DNA of 48,283 bases from Alcaligenaceae bacterium (GCA_947378965.1 CANCMG010000024.1:1-48283); one strand, 5' to 3'. Numbered from the stretch's first letter, positions 1-9,484 are shown. Notes: a model not told the origin generated them from the letters alone. Translations and numbers: made by a program.

Positions 1-3000
1 ACGCTCTCGGGTGGCGAGGTGCAACGGATTAATTTGACCACTGCGCTGGGCACGTCGCTCGTCAATACGCTCTTTGTGCTGGATGAGCCCTCGATTGGCC
101 TGCATCCGCGCGACATTCATCGCGTGGTTGAAGTGATGCATCGCTTGCGTGACGCGGGTAATACCTTGGTTGTGGTTGAGCATGATCCACAGGTCATGAT
201 CGCCGCCGATCGCGTCATTGACGTGGGCCCAGGGCCGGGCGAGCGTGGTGGTCAAATCGTCTTTGATGGCACCCCGCTCGAACTGCGCGACGCCACCACC
301 TTAACCGGCAAATACATGGGCGGGCGCATGAAGGTCGAGGCCCCGAGGCCTTTACCGGTTGCACCCAACACCCCTCGCCTGCTACTTGAAGGCGTGACCG
401 CGAATAATCTCAAAAACGTTTCGATCGAAATCCCCCTTGGTCGTTTGGTCTGTGTCACAGGCGTATCGGGCTCGGGCAAATCGACCTTAATCCAAGATGT
501 GCTCTATCCAGGTTTACTCAAAATCATGGGTAAGCCCACCGAGTCGCCTGGCGCCTTTGATCGGATTCTTGGTGCCGAGCAACTAGCCGAAGTCGTCATG
601 GTGAATCAGGCCCAGATTGGCAAAACTGCACGCTCAAATCCGGCCAGCTACGTTGGCGCGTTTGACCCAATTCGTAAACTATTTTCTCAAGCACCCGTTG
701 CACGCGAACGGGGCTACACCGCAGGCACCTTTAGCTTTAACAGTGGCGACGGGCGCTGCCCGACCTGCGGTGGCACAGGCTTTGAACACGTCGAGATGCA
801 ATTTTTGTCTGACGTCTATATTCGTTGCCCAGATTGCGATGGCAAACGCTTTAGACCAGAGGTTCGCGAGGTAGAAATCGAGCATCTCGGCCGACGCGCC
901 TCGATCGATGCCGTGCTCGATATGACAGTCTCTGAAGCACTTGAATTTTTTAAAGGTTTGCGCGATGTGCAGCTTGGCTTGGCGCCCCTTGAAGATGTAG
1001 GCCTTGAGTACGTCAAGCTCGGTCAGCCTGTGCCCACGCTCTCGGGCGGTGAAGCGCAACGCTTAAAACTCGCAGGGCACTTAGCCGAGGCTGCTCGCAG
1101 TGGCATCTCAACCGCCAAGCTTGCAAAAAAAGGCAGTCTGTTTTTATTTGATGAGCCGACTACCGGTTTGCACTTTGACGATGTGGCGCGTTTAATGCGC
1201 GCCTTCAGAAAATTGTTAGGCGCGGGTCACACCTTATTAATCATTGAGCACAATCTTGATGTGATTCGTGCGGCAGACTGGGTGATTGATTTAGGGCCAG
1301 AAGGTGGTGATGCGGGCGGTGAGTTGATTGTGTCGGGCAGCCCAGAACAGGTGATGGCGCACCCAACTTCGCACACCGGCGCAGCGCTACGCGAGTACGC
1401 CGTTGCCATGACGCCAGACGCGATTGGTGCTTCGATGCTCGATGTTCAAGCAACCGACGATCCTCGGCAAGCCGTCCGCGTACTACGCGAACCATTCACG
1501 TCCGCTCCTCTTGATGAGTCCCCAACGCTCAGAGCATTGTCCCTTAGCGGAACGCCTGCCGGACAAACTGATGCAACGTCATTGAACGCTTCCACCGCTG
1601 CGAGTCGCTCTTTAGGCCGTTCGCTACAAACCGTCTTAAAAGACAAACGCCGCGCTGCCACCAGCATTGATATCTTGCACGCGCGCGAGCACAATCTTAA
1701 AAATATCAGCGTCAGTATCCCGCATGATAAGTTCACTGTGATTACGGGGGTGTCGGGTTCGGGTAAGTCAACGCTTGCGTTCGATATCTTGTTTAACGAA
1801 GGGCAACGCCGTTACCTTGAATCATTAAACGCCTATGCACGCGCGATTGTGCAGCCGGCTGGCAAACCTGATGTCGATGCTATTTTCGGTATCCCACCTA
1901 CCGTCGCAATCGAGCAACGCACCAGTCGTGGCGGTCGAAAATCGACTGTCGCCACGATGACTGAAATTCATCATTTCTTGCGTCTGCTGTATATGAAACT
2001 AGGCACACAAATGTGCCCGCAATGTCAGGTCAGCGTCGAACCACAAAGCGCCGATCAGATCGTCGCTCGGATCATGCGCGACCACAAGGGGCAGCGCATC
2101 GGTTTGCTCGCGCCGCTAGTCACGGCGCGTAAAGGTTTCTACACGGACCTTGCAAAATGGGCTGCCGGCAAGGGCTACACCCATCTGCGGGTAGATGATG
2201 AATTTATTGTTACGGCAAAGTGGCCGCGCTTAGACCGTTTTAAAGAACACACCATCGAGTTGCCGGTGGCTGACTTGGTTGTTGGTACCGACAACGAAGC
2301 ACAACTGCGTGAAGGTGTTCGCAGCGCACTTGAACATGGTCAAGGCGTCATGAGTGTGGTGTCGTCACTCGACCGACTGCACGAAAATATGTCAGCCAAG
2401 CTCGATCAAACGCATTTCTCGGTCAAGCGTGCCTGCCCAAGCTGTGGCACAAGTTTTCCAGAACCCGACCCGCGCATGTTTTCGTATAACTCGAAACACG
2501 GTTGGTGCCACGGCTGTTTTGGCACAGGTTTAAAGTTACAAGGGTTTGACGAAGAACAAACTGGCGAAGAAACCGCCTGGAACGCTTGGTACGAAGGTGA
2601 GACAAGCACTTGCACCAGTTGTCATGGTGCACGCTTGAACCCCATTTCGCGCGCGGTATTGTGGCGCGACAAATCGATTGCCGAGCTTGCAGGTTTGGCA
2701 GTGTCAGACGCCCACACGTTTTTTACCGCCTTGGTCTTGCGTGGGCGCGATGCCGAAATTGCGCGCGACATCTTGTCCGAGATTCGTGGTCGTCTGCAAT
2801 TTATGCAAGAAGTGGGGCTAGGCTACCTTGCACTAGACCGTGCAGCTCCCACACTGTCTGGTGGTGAAGCCCAACGCATACGCCTGGCGGCACAACTGGG
2901 CTCAAACATGCAAGGCGTTTGCTACGTGCTTGACGAACCTACGATTGGTTTACATCCTCGCGACAATCGGATTTTACTGGGGGCTTTGTCGCGTTTAGAA

Positions 3001-4269
3001 AAGAACGGCAACACCTTGGTAGTGGTTGAACATGACGACGACACCATTCGCCGCGCCGAACACATCATTGATATTGGCCCCGGCGCAGGGATTCGCGGCG
3101 GGCGTGTGGTGGCTCAAGGCAGTTTGCAAGACCTGATGGACGCGCCAGAGTCTACCACTGGACATTACTTAAAGCACCCCTTGGCGCACCCTCTGCAGCC
3201 GCGCCGGCCAGTCGCAAAAGATACGCCGATGATCACCGTCAAGGGCGCAAAACTTCATAACTTGCGTCACCTGACGGCACACTTTCCGATCGGACGCCTC
3301 AGCGTGGTCACAGGTGTATCAGGCTCAGGTAAATCAACGTTAGCCCGTGAAGTGTTGCTCGATAATCTAGGCGCAGCAGTTTCGCTGCGCGCAGACCCGC
3401 AATGGCACGGCTGTGAGAGCATCGAGGGTTGGAACGCTATCGATCGCGTACTTGAAGTCGATCAGACGCCGATTGGTAAAACGCCACGCTCGTGCCCCGC
3501 AACCTATATCGGCTTTTGGGATGACGTTCGAAAACAATTTGCCGATACCCAAGAGGCGCGGATCCGTGGCTGGGGCGCGGGACGCTTTTCGTTCAACACA
3601 GGCGATGGTCGCTGCCCGTTGTGCGAAGGGCAAGGCATGCGCACCCTTGAGATGAGCTTTTTGCCAGACATCAAGGTGCCCTGCGATGCGTGCAGTGGTG
3701 CGCGTTTTAATACCGACACCTTGGGCGTACGTATGCGCGAGAAGCACGCTGGTGCGGTGCTTTCGCTTGAAGTCGATGATGCGATTGGCTACTTTGCCGC
3801 ACATCCAAAAATTCGACACCCCTTGCAACTGATGCAAGATGTAGGATTGGGCTACATCACGCTCGGGCAACCCTCACCTACACTGTCGGGCGGTGAAGCG
3901 CAGCGAATCAAGTTAGTCACTGAACTGGCAAAAGCCCGGATGACCGAAGGCGTCATCACGACCGGTCGTGCGTCACGTCTGCCGCATACCCTTTACGTGC
4001 TAGATGAACCAACCGTTGGCTTGTCAATGGCAGACGTTGAGAAGCTGATCCGTGTGTTGCACCGTCTCGTTGAGGCCGGCAACACCGTGGTGGTGATCGA
4101 ACATAATCTTGACATCATTGCTGAGGCAGACTGGCTGTTGGATTTGGGGCCAGAAGGCGGCACGGGCGGCGGCAAGCTTGTGATCGAAGGGACGCCTGAG
4201 CAGGTAATGAAGGCGCGTTCAAAATCGCACACGGGCGAAGTGCTCTATGAGTTTATGCATCGTGCTTAA
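1..4269 (+). CDS. uvrA: Tandem-duplicated UvrA-family ATPase, 5' end cut by the window
   Basis: UvrA-family ABC ATPase, the DNA-damage-recognition component of nucleotide excision repair. The frame is open from base 1 (TLSGGEVQRINL), so the true start lies upstream. Four ABC signature motifs (LSGGE) are visible near nt 4-18, 1039-1053, 2854-2868 and 3883-3897, but only three Walker A motifs (GVSGSGKST near 460, 1747 and 3313), because the first is lost with the missing 5' end. Zinc-finger cysteine pairs occur at CPTC (757) with CPDC (826), and again as CPSC/CHGC and CPLC/CDAC in the second copy. From about 1643 to the end there is one complete UvrA; before it lies the back half of another. 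This is therefore a head-to-tail UvrA-UvrA fusion, a form known in Burkholderiales at about 1,900 residues. Whether it replaces or supplements a normal UvrA cannot be seen here. Confidence 0.93.
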   Translation, partial: TLSGGEVQRINLTTALGTSLVNTLFVLDEPSIGLHPRDIHRVVEVMHRLRDAGNTLVVVEHDPQVMIAADRVIDVGPGPGERGGQIVFDGTPLELRDATTLTGKYMGGRMKVEAPRPLPVAPNTPRLLLEGVTANNLKNVSIEIPLGRLVCVTGVSGSGKSTLIQDVLYPGLLKIMGKPTESPGAFDRILGAEQLAEVVMVNQAQIGKTARSNPASYVGAFDPIRKLFSQAPVARERGYTAGTFSFNSGDGRCPTCGGTGFEHVEMQFLSDVYIRCPDCDGKRFRPEVREVEIEHLGRRASIDAVLDMTVSEALEFFKGLRDVQLGLAPLEDVGLEYVKLGQPVPTLSGGEAQRLKLAGHLAEAARSGISTAKLAKKGSLFLFDEPTTGLHFDDVARLMRAFRKLLGAGHTLLIIEHNLDVIRAADWVIDLGPEGGDAGGELIVSGSPEQVMAHPTSHTGAALREYAVAMTPDAIGASMLDVQATDDPRQAVRVLREPFTSAPLDESPTLRALSLSGTPAGQTDATSLNASTAASRSLGRSLQTVLKDKRRAATSIDILHAREHNLKNISVSIPHDKFTVITGVSGSGKSTLAFDILFNEGQRRYLESLNAYARAIVQPAGKPDVDAIFGIPPTVAIEQRTSRGGRKSTVATMTEIHHFLRLLYMKLGTQMCPQCQVSVEPQSADQIVARIMRDHKGQRIGLLAPLVTARKGFYTDLAKWAAGKGYTHLRVDDEFIVTAKWPRLDRFKEHTIELPVADLVVGTDNEAQLREGVRSALEHGQGVMSVVSSLDRLHENMSAKLDQTHFSVKRACPSCGTSFPEPDPRMFSYNSKHGWCHGCFGTGLKLQGFDEEQTGEETAWNAWYEGETSTCTSCHGARLNPISRAVLWRDKSIAELAGLAVSDAHTFFTALVLRGRDAEIARDILSEIRGRLQFMQEVGLGYLALDRAAPTLSGGEAQRIRLAAQLGSNMQGVCYVLDEPTIGLHPRDNRILLGALSRLEKNGNTLVVVEHDDDTIRRAEHIIDIGPGAGIRGGRVVAQGSLQDLMDAPESTTGHYLKHPLAHPLQPRRPVAKDTPMITVKGAKLHNLRHLTAHFPIGRLSVVTGVSGSGKSTLAREVLLDNLGAAVSLRADPQWHGCESIEGWNAIDRVLEVDQTPIGKTPRSCPATYIGFWDDVRKQFADTQEARIRGWGAGRFSFNTGDGRCPLCEGQGMRTLEMSFLPDIKVPCDACSGARFNTDTLGVRMREKHAGAVLSLEVDDAIGYFAAHPKIRHPLQLMQDVGLGYITLGQPSPTLSGGEAQRIKLVTELAKARMTEGVITTGRASRLPHTLYVLDEPTVGLSMADVEKLIRVLHRLVEAGNTVVVIEHNLDIIAEADWLLDLGPEGGTGGGKLVIEGTPEQVMKARSKSHTGEVLYEFMHRA

Positions 4270-4323
4270 CATCATTCTGCAGCGACTCAGCGGCACCTCT
4301 CAAGCCAGAGGCGCACGTCGGCG

Positions 4324-4380
4324 ATGGAGTCGAGCGTGAGTGACAAGACGGTATTTTTCACCACAAGGCGATCGGCGTGA
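4324..4380 (+). other. Possible 18-codon leader ORF overlapping the pabB start
   Basis: ATG at 4324 opens a tiny frame (MESSVSDKTVFFTTRRSA) whose TGA at 4378-4380 overlaps the GTG proposed as the pabB start (GTGA). It could couple translation to pabB or be chance. No known leader peptide is recognised, and there is no regulatory motif such as a run of aromatic codons. Confidence 0.15.
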
Positions 4381-5720
4381 CGCTGTGTCGTTTTGAAGAC
4401 CGACTGGCGGGCGAAGCGAAGGTCTTGTCTGGGTTACGCCAACGCATTACTGCCTGCAGTTCGGCTGAGCTACCCGCAGCCTTTGCGGCTATACAAACCG
4501 CACAACGCGCCGGGCACTGGATCGCACTGATGCTCGACTACGAGCTTGGCGAGTGGTTTGAGCCAACGTTGCAACCCACCGCACGCGCTACACAGGCTGC
4601 AATGCCAACACCCGCTGGCACTGCGCAAACTCACCCCAAGCCGCGTAGCCGTTTAACCGCACTCGTCTTTGATTCAGCCACGATTGAAAAGCCTTGGAGT
4701 CTCAGTCGTCTTGAGAAGACTGAGGCTGAGGCTGAGGCTGAGATTGAGACTGAGACCGAGACTGAGGCTGAGACTGAGGCTGAGGCTGAGGCTGAGACCG
4801 AGACCGAGGCTGAGGCTGAGGCTGAGAGCGCAGCTGCAACGGCGGCCTCAATTACGTCAGTCACCACAAGCCTCGCGCAGGCCGATTACTTTGACAGGAT
4901 TCACAAAATAAAAGAATGGATCGCGCAGGGCGAGGTCTATCAAATCAACAGCACCTTTGCTCTGAACATAACCACGCAAGGATCTGCACAAGCGCTGTAT
5001 CGCCGACTCGCCAATCAACACCCAAGTGCGCATGCCACTTTTATCGAAGATGCTGAACAAACGGTTTTGTCGTTTTCACCAGAGCTGTTTTTGCAACGTC
5101 ACGGCACAACGCTCATCACTCGCCCAATGAAAGGGACTGCCCCTCGCTCAAATGACCCACTTGAAGATCAGCGCCTTGGACAGCGCTTACATGCGAGTGC
5201 AAAAGACCGTGCCGAAAATCTGATGATCGTAGATCTGTTACGCAATGATCTAGGTCGGATCGCTATACCGGGTAGCGTGAAGGCAGAGCCTTTATTCTCA
5301 CTCGAGGCCTATCCCTCAGTCTGGACGATGACCTCGACCGTGCAAGCCACGATCGCAGCAGACACCTCGCTTGAAAAAATCTTGCGGGCGCTGTTTCCGT
5401 GCGGCTCGATCACAGGTGCGCCTAAAATCGCTGCCATGAAACGCATTCAGCAAACAGAAGCACAGCCGCGTGGGTTGTACTGTGGCAGCCTGGGCTGGCT
5501 GGCCCCCAATGGTGATTTCTCGCTCAATGTCGCCATTCGAACGTTGCTGCTCAAGCAAGACGGTAGTGGTCTGTATCATGTTGGCGGCGGCATTGTGCAC
5601 GACTCAATCGCTGCGCTTGAGTGGGACGAATGCCACTGGAAAGCCCGTATCGTGATCGACAGACCCGAACTTAGCCAGCCTCAACCACATCCAAACCCTG
5701 AAGCGCCTAGATCTGAGTAA
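4377..5720 (+). CDS. pabB: Aminodeoxychorismate synthase component I
   Basis: Chorismate-utilising enzyme that aminates chorismate to 4-amino-4-deoxychorismate, the first step to p-aminobenzoate and folate; it normally works with the PabA amidotransferase, which is not in this window. The MKGT motif (Lys252), where TrpE has AGT, marks the PabB type. NLMIVDLLRNDLGR and GSITGAPK (residues about 343-350) are typical of the chorismate-binding domain. The start is GTG at 4377; an in-frame TGA at 4341 rules out any conventional earlier start. Residues 113-150 are a run of alternating Glu-Ala/Glu-Thr coded by a hexanucleotide repeat (nt 4713-4826), lying between the small N-terminal domain and the catalytic domain. 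This is most likely a flexible linker not shared by the family. pabC follows after 46 bp. Confidence 0.93.
   Translation: MTLCRFEDRLAGEAKVLSGLRQRITACSSAELPAAFAAIQTAQRAGHWIALMLDYELGEWFEPTLQPTARATQAAMPTPAGTAQTHPKPRSRLTALVFDSATIEKPWSLSRLEKTEAEAEAEIETETETEAETEAEAEAETETEAEAEAESAAATAASITSVTTSLAQADYFDRIHKIKEWIAQGEVYQINSTFALNITTQGSAQALYRRLANQHPSAHATFIEDAEQTVLSFSPELFLQRHGTTLITRPMKGTAPRSNDPLEDQRLGQRLHASAKDRAENLMIVDLLRNDLGRIAIPGSVKAEPLFSLEAYPSVWTMTSTVQATIAADTSLEKILRALFPCGSITGAPKIAAMKRIQQTEAQPRGLYCGSLGWLAPNGDFSLNVAIRTLLLKQDGSGLYHVGGGIVHDSIAALEWDECHWKARIVIDRPELSQPQPHPNPEAPRSE
4713..4826 (+). repeat. In-frame hexanucleotide repeat (GAG RCY) inside pabB
   Basis: Thirty-eight codons that after the first few alternate strictly: GAG, then GCT, ACT, ACC or once ATT, then GAG. 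The protein reads as alternating Glu and Ala/Thr. The 6-bp period means that gain or loss of units keeps the frame, so linker length could vary between strains without destroying PabB. Confidence 0.95.
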
Positions 5721-5766
5721 CATAGGTCTTTCCTTGAAAGGCGGTGTTGCCGCAATTGCATTGAAC

Positions 5767-6447
5767 ATGACAACGACTGCCCACCGCTTTGAATTAATCG
5801 AAACCATGCGCGCCGATTCGCAAGGTCAGATCCCAATGCTCGTTGGGCATTTGCAGCGCCTGCAGGCGTCTGCAATGAAGCTGGGGTGTAGCTGGCCCGG
5901 GCATCTCGCCGTTGAACAAGCGATCCAGGCAGCATTATTGAATACGGCGACCGCAACGGGTAGCACCCGAGTTCGTCTCTTAATGACCCCCGACGGACAG
6001 CTTCAAATCACGACCGAGCCACTGCCTGCGCTGCAGGTGCGCCCTTTGGTGGCGCTTGCCACACTCACACTTGATAGTCATGAATTGCTGCTTCAACACA
6101 AAACGACCCATCGCCCTTGGTACGATCCAACGACAAAGTGGCTTACAGCACATCACGATTTTTTTGATTTAATTTTTTTAAACGAGCGCGCCGAACTGTG
6201 TGAAGGTAGCCGTTCAAATATTTACGTTAAACAAGACAACCACTGGGTCACACCGCCCCTCGCTTGTGGCGTATTGGGCGGAGTCATGCGACAGCATTTA
6301 TTAACAACCGGTCAAGCACGCGAAGCCGTATTAACGCGCACCGACTTTGAACAACCCGCAGCGAGCCTTAGACTATCAAACGGGCTGCGTGGTTGGTTTG
6401 ATGTACAGCGTGCCGAGTCACTCTTTCCAGGGCGCGACCTTCCATAA
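5767..6447 (+). CDS. pabC: Aminodeoxychorismate lyase-like class IV aminotransferase
   Basis: PLP fold-type IV enzyme, expected to release pyruvate from 4-amino-4-deoxychorismate to give p-aminobenzoate. Lys112, in the HKTT context, matches the PLP lysine seen in the PabC half of PabBC proteins. The ELCEGSRSNIYV segment matches the conserved cofactor-binding strand. The start chosen is ATG 5767 (MTTTAHRFELIETMR); a TTG at 5734 is in frame and would add 11 residues. The gene directly follows pabB, consistent with a two-gene operon. In many Burkholderiales the two activities are fused in one protein; here they are separate. The 3' end overlaps the convergent Bug gene by 30 bp. Confidence 0.85.
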   Translation: MTTTAHRFELIETMRADSQGQIPMLVGHLQRLQASAMKLGCSWPGHLAVEQAIQAALLNTATATGSTRVRLLMTPDGQLQITTEPLPALQVRPLVALATLTLDSHELLLQHKTTHRPWYDPTTKWLTAHHDFFDLIFLNERAELCEGSRSNIYVKQDNHWVTPPLACGVLGGVMRQHLLTTGQAREAVLTRTDFEQPAASLRLSNGLRGWFDVQRAESLFPGRDLP

Positions 6448-7404
6448 CTCGAGCAGGTCTTTTTCAGTCGAGAGCAATTCTTTTTCGTAAGCCTCTGGAG
6501 CCAGGTAACGCACAGGAGCAAACAACAAAGCAGCCTGCTTTAAATAGCCTGGATCGACAGCGGCTTGGGCAACGGCCTTGACCAACTTCTCGCGAACCTC
6601 AGCGGGCAATCCCTTCGGTGCAGCAAGCCCACGCAGCGAAGCGCTTTCCATTTGAAACCCCTGCTCTGCAAACGTTGGGGTATCAGGCGCCAAGTTTGTG
6701 CGCTTGAGCGACATCTGACCCAACATACGGATTGAGGCGCCACCTTGCATGTATTGCAGCGCTTCTCCGACGTTGATCGCCCCAACCACTAACTGCCCGG
6801 TCAGCAAGCCGGTACGCACTTCGGCCGACCCTTTGTAAGGGACGTGAGTCATTTTGACGTCTGCAGCGCGTTCAAAAAACAGCATCGCCAAATGATCATC
6901 AGAACCGACGCCCGTCGAGCCCACGGTCACTTTACCGGGATTCGCCTTGGCGTAAGTGACGAGGTCTTTCAGGTCCTTCATGGGACTGGCGCTGTTTACC
7001 GTGAAGGCGCCAGGATCATCTACCAAATTGCCGATCAGATCAAAACCCCTCCAGGTATAGTTGGCCTGACGCTCGATTGGAATCGAAATCAGATTGGGGG
7101 TGTTCAAGAAACCGATGGTATAGCCGTCGGGCGCGGCCTTTGCGATCTCTGTAAAGCCGATCGCACCACCCGCCCCCGCTTTATTGCTCACGACAATTCG
7201 CGCATCGTTGCCCAGATATTTTTCAACATAGGGCGCGATCAGGCGAGCGATTAAATCGGTGCCACCGCCAGGCCCATAGGCGACGATCATTGTGATGGGT
7301 CTGTCGGGGTAGCCCGCAGCGCTTGCCGTTGCCGTCAGCCCCAACAACAGTACGCTGCTGATTAAACCTTGCCGAGCGAAGGTCTTCAGAAAATTTTTCA
7401 TCAT
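6418..7404 (-). CDS. Bug/TctC family tripartite tricarboxylate transporter substrate-binding protein
   Basis: Periplasmic solute receptor of the Bug (TctC) family, greatly expanded in Alcaligenaceae, that captures carboxylates or similar small molecules. From the ATG at 7404 the protein has 328 residues, with a signal peptide (MMKNFLKTF followed by a hydrophobic LISSVLLLGLTATASA stretch, cleavage likely after ASA). The mature start YPDRPITMIVAYGPGGGTDLIA is the family hallmark. A longer reading frame from 7506 would bury the signal peptide and is rejected. No TctA/TctB membrane partners lie nearby, which is usual for Bug proteins. It is the last gene of the minus-strand hydroxyacid cluster, so its ligand is probably the acid that the cluster handles (inference). 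Confidence 0.93.
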   Translation of the reverse strand: MMKNFLKTFARQGLISSVLLLGLTATASAAGYPDRPITMIVAYGPGGGTDLIARLIAPYVEKYLGNDARIVVSNKAGAGGAIGFTEIAKAAPDGYTIGFLNTPNLISIPIERQANYTWRGFDLIGNLVDDPGAFTVNSASPMKDLKDLVTYAKANPGKVTVGSTGVGSDDHLAMLFFERAADVKMTHVPYKGSAEVRTGLLTGQLVVGAINVGEALQYMQGGASIRMLGQMSLKRTNLAPDTPTFAEQGFQMESASLRGLAAPKGLPAEVREKLVKAVAQAAVDPGYLKQAALLFAPVRYLAPEAYEKELLSTEKDLLELWKVAPWKE

Positions 7405-7474
7405 TAAGATTCCGTCTGTTTGATTGCCACGTTTAACGTCTTCTGAACTGCCGCGTTGAATCGTTATGTATTGG

Positions 7475-8500
7475 CTAGCCAAACATTTTCTTGTAGCGCT
7501 CAACAAACACGGGCCAGACTTCTGGGTTGGCCATGCGAGGTGCGCGCTGTCCTTTCAACATCCCCTCAATTTGCTCAGCTGCCATTGAGGCCGCATTACG
7601 CCGAGCCTCGTGGGTGACGCCTGCAATGTGATAAGTTGCCGTCACGTTTGGCAAAGACAGTAAAGGGTTATCTTGTGCCGGAGGTTCAACCGACCACACA
7701 TCCAGCCCTGCGCCCGATAAGTGACCATCACGCAACGCCTCGTATAGTGCCTTCTCGTCATGAATGCCACCTCGCGCTGTTGACATAAACACAGCACCTT
7801 TTTTCATGGCGCGATATTGTTCGGCACCAAAATAGTTCAGCGTTTCTGGCGAGCGTGGGCAATGCACTGTGATCACATCCGCTTGCGTCAGCAACTCGTT
7901 GAAGCTCACCGACCTGGCACCACGTGCCTGAATCTCTTCGTCAGATAAAAATGGGTCATGACCAAGGATGGTCATACCAAAGGCCTTGGCCAGTTGAGCG
8001 ACGCGTCGACCAATGTTGCCCATCCCAACGATACCAAGAGTCAAACCACGAATCTCGTTGCCCATCAAGTCTTCACGAGTGGTGTAAGCGTTGGCACGCA
8101 TGATGCGATCACAAGCCGTGATGCGATGCTTCACCGACAGCAACAAACCCATCGCATGTTCGGCGACCGAGTCGGCATTACAACTCGATTGATTCACCAC
8201 CAACACGCCGTTGCGAGTACAGGCTGCAAGATCAATCGGATCGTAGCCCGCGCCAGACGCCGACGCGCACAACAAATTTGGGCTCTTTTTAAGCAAGTCT
8301 TCGTTCACCCACCACTGAGGTGGCACCTCATCGCGCGCTGCACAGATGTGATAGACGTGGGCCTTGCTGAATACCTCGAGCGTTTGCTTTTCGTCATCTG
8401 AATAACGACAAACGGTCAGATCAATATCGGCGACCCCTTTCAGATGCTGATCGAACACGGGGTTTATCCAAAAATCGAAACGTACGACTTGCTTTTTCAT
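7475..8500 (-). CDS. D-2-hydroxyacid dehydrogenase, NAD-dependent
   Basis: 341-residue member of the D-isomer specific 2-hydroxyacid dehydrogenase family, interconverting a 2-oxoacid and a D-2-hydroxyacid with NAD(P)H. The Rossmann motif GMGNIG lies at residues 159-164. The catalytic triad is present: Arg243 (TARGG), Glu272 (VEPP) and His291 (YHIAG). ATG 8500 is chosen because GAGAGA lies just upstream and the 14 residues before it look non-coding. It sits 110 bp downstream of the RraA-like gene and 70 bp before the Bug receptor. The substrate cannot be read from sequence. Paralogues act on hydroxypyruvate, phosphoglycerate or aromatic 2-oxoacids. Confidence 0.9.
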   Translation of the reverse strand: MKKQVVRFDFWINPVFDQHLKGVADIDLTVCRYSDDEKQTLEVFSKAHVYHICAARDEVPPQWWVNEDLLKKSPNLLCASASGAGYDPIDLAACTRNGVLVVNQSSCNADSVAEHAMGLLLSVKHRITACDRIMRANAYTTREDLMGNEIRGLTLGIVGMGNIGRRVAQLAKAFGMTILGHDPFLSDEEIQARGARSVSFNELLTQADVITVHCPRSPETLNYFGAEQYRAMKKGAVFMSTARGGIHDEKALYEALRDGHLSGAGLDVWSVEPPAQDNPLLSLPNVTATYHIAGVTHEARRNAASMAAEQIEGMLKGQRAPRMANPEVWPVFVERYKKMFG

Positions 8501-8610
8501 GTTGTCTCTCTTGATTATTCTTGAGTGCGTTTGACTCACCAACTGCGGCCCACAGGACTTTTAATTCGCTTAATCCTCCCTGCACACAGCACGGAGGACG
8601 TCAATGCTAA

Positions 8611-9282
8611 TTATTTCAACACGCCCTTGGCACGCAACGCTTGATCTACCCACGAACGATCAAGTGTGCCCTTTGCAATTTGTGCAAGGATATTTTTTTC
8701 TTTTTTCTCGACAGCCTCAACAAGCTTGGCCAACGCATCAGCACCTTCAGGGCGAATCGCAAATAGGCCGTCGTGGTCACCGACAATAATGTCGCCGGGA
8801 TACACCACCATTCCATCGATCGACACGATGACATTAATTTCGCCCGGGCCCTCTTTGTAAGGGCCACGGTGCGAAATTGAACGCGCAAAGACCGGAAACT
8901 TACTCTTACTCAGACTATCGACGTCACGGACCGGGCCATCGATCACCATACCTGCCAGCTTACGACTTGCCGCAAGTGTTGACATGATTTCACCGATGAT
9001 GGCGTTGCGCTGCGGGCCACCTGCATCCACCACAATCACATCACCTGGCGCAGCCATATCAATCGCTTTGTGCACCATTAGGTTGTCGCCTGGCGCGGTT
9101 TTGACGGTAAAGGCACGCCCTAAGATTTTTCCGCCCTTGTGAAAAGGGCGCAAATCAACAGTTCCGTTGGTGCGGCTCATTACATCGCTGATATTGGCAA
9201 CAGCGAGCTTTGCAAAACGTTTGAGCGTCGCATCGCTGGCCGTGTGTTTGTGGGTATGAATCGCGAATCCGAGTTGTGACAT
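8611..9282 (-). CDS. RraA family protein / 4-hydroxy-4-methyl-2-oxoglutarate aldolase-like
   Basis: 223-residue RraA-fold protein. The DGPVRD motif at residues 115-120 supplies the Arg and Asp that in class II HMG/CHA aldolases bind substrate and the divalent metal. The GEIM segment at about 97-100 matches the pyruvate-binding region. Such enzymes cleave 4-hydroxy-2-oxo-dicarboxylates to pyruvate; true RraA, the RNase E inhibitor, lacks the surrounding catabolic context. Here the neighbours are two hydroxyacid dehydrogenases and a solute receptor, so an aldolase or decarboxylase role is favoured over RNA metabolism. A good ribosome site (CGGAG) lies six bases before the ATG. Confidence 0.85.
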   Translation of the reverse strand: MSQLGFAIHTHKHTASDATLKRFAKLAVANISDVMSRTNGTVDLRPFHKGGKILGRAFTVKTAPGDNLMVHKAIDMAAPGDVIVVDAGGPQRNAIIGEIMSTLAASRKLAGMVIDGPVRDVDSLSKSKFPVFARSISHRGPYKEGPGEINVIVSIDGMVVYPGDIIVGDHDGLFAIRPEGADALAKLVEAVEKKEKNILAQIAKGTLDRSWVDQALRAKGVLK

Positions 9283-9457
9283 GTCTGCTCCGGTGTAGTG
9301 TGTTGAATGCTGAAAGTTGAAAAATCTGACACTCTAAAAGTCTAAAGGAAGAACGTGTGGCTTGCTTGATGTGTTGAACCGCCAAGTGTCTCTTTTGTTG
9401 TACCTTGAGGGCTCATGCAACACGCAAAACCTTGATGCGGTGCTGACATTCTAGAAC

Positions 9458-9481
9458 GTCGCGTTTGTAAGGTCACGCGAC
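9458..9481. repeat. Inverted repeat just after the FMN dehydrogenase stop
   Basis: Seven-bp arms GTCGCGT and ACGCGAC around a 10-base loop, lying 3 bp past the minus-strand stop codon at 9485. There is no T-run after it on either strand, so it may be a weak terminator or an mRNA-stabilising hairpin. The rest of the 202-bp gap up to 9282 holds no recognisable gene. Confidence 0.4.
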
Positions 9482-9484
9482 ATG

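Noticed and set aside
3367-3870. 167-codon minus-strand ORF inside uvrA
   Set aside because: Antisense shadow; the sense strand carries clear ABC motifs throughout.
4324-4430. Frameshifted pabB N terminus
   Set aside because: The frame from 4377 already gives the expected opening (LCRFEDRL, then the A-x-x-A-G-HWIALMLDYELG region); no homology is lost upstream.
7958-8401. 147-codon plus-strand ORF inside the D-2-hydroxyacid dehydrogenase gene
   Set aside because: Antisense shadow over the Rossmann domain.
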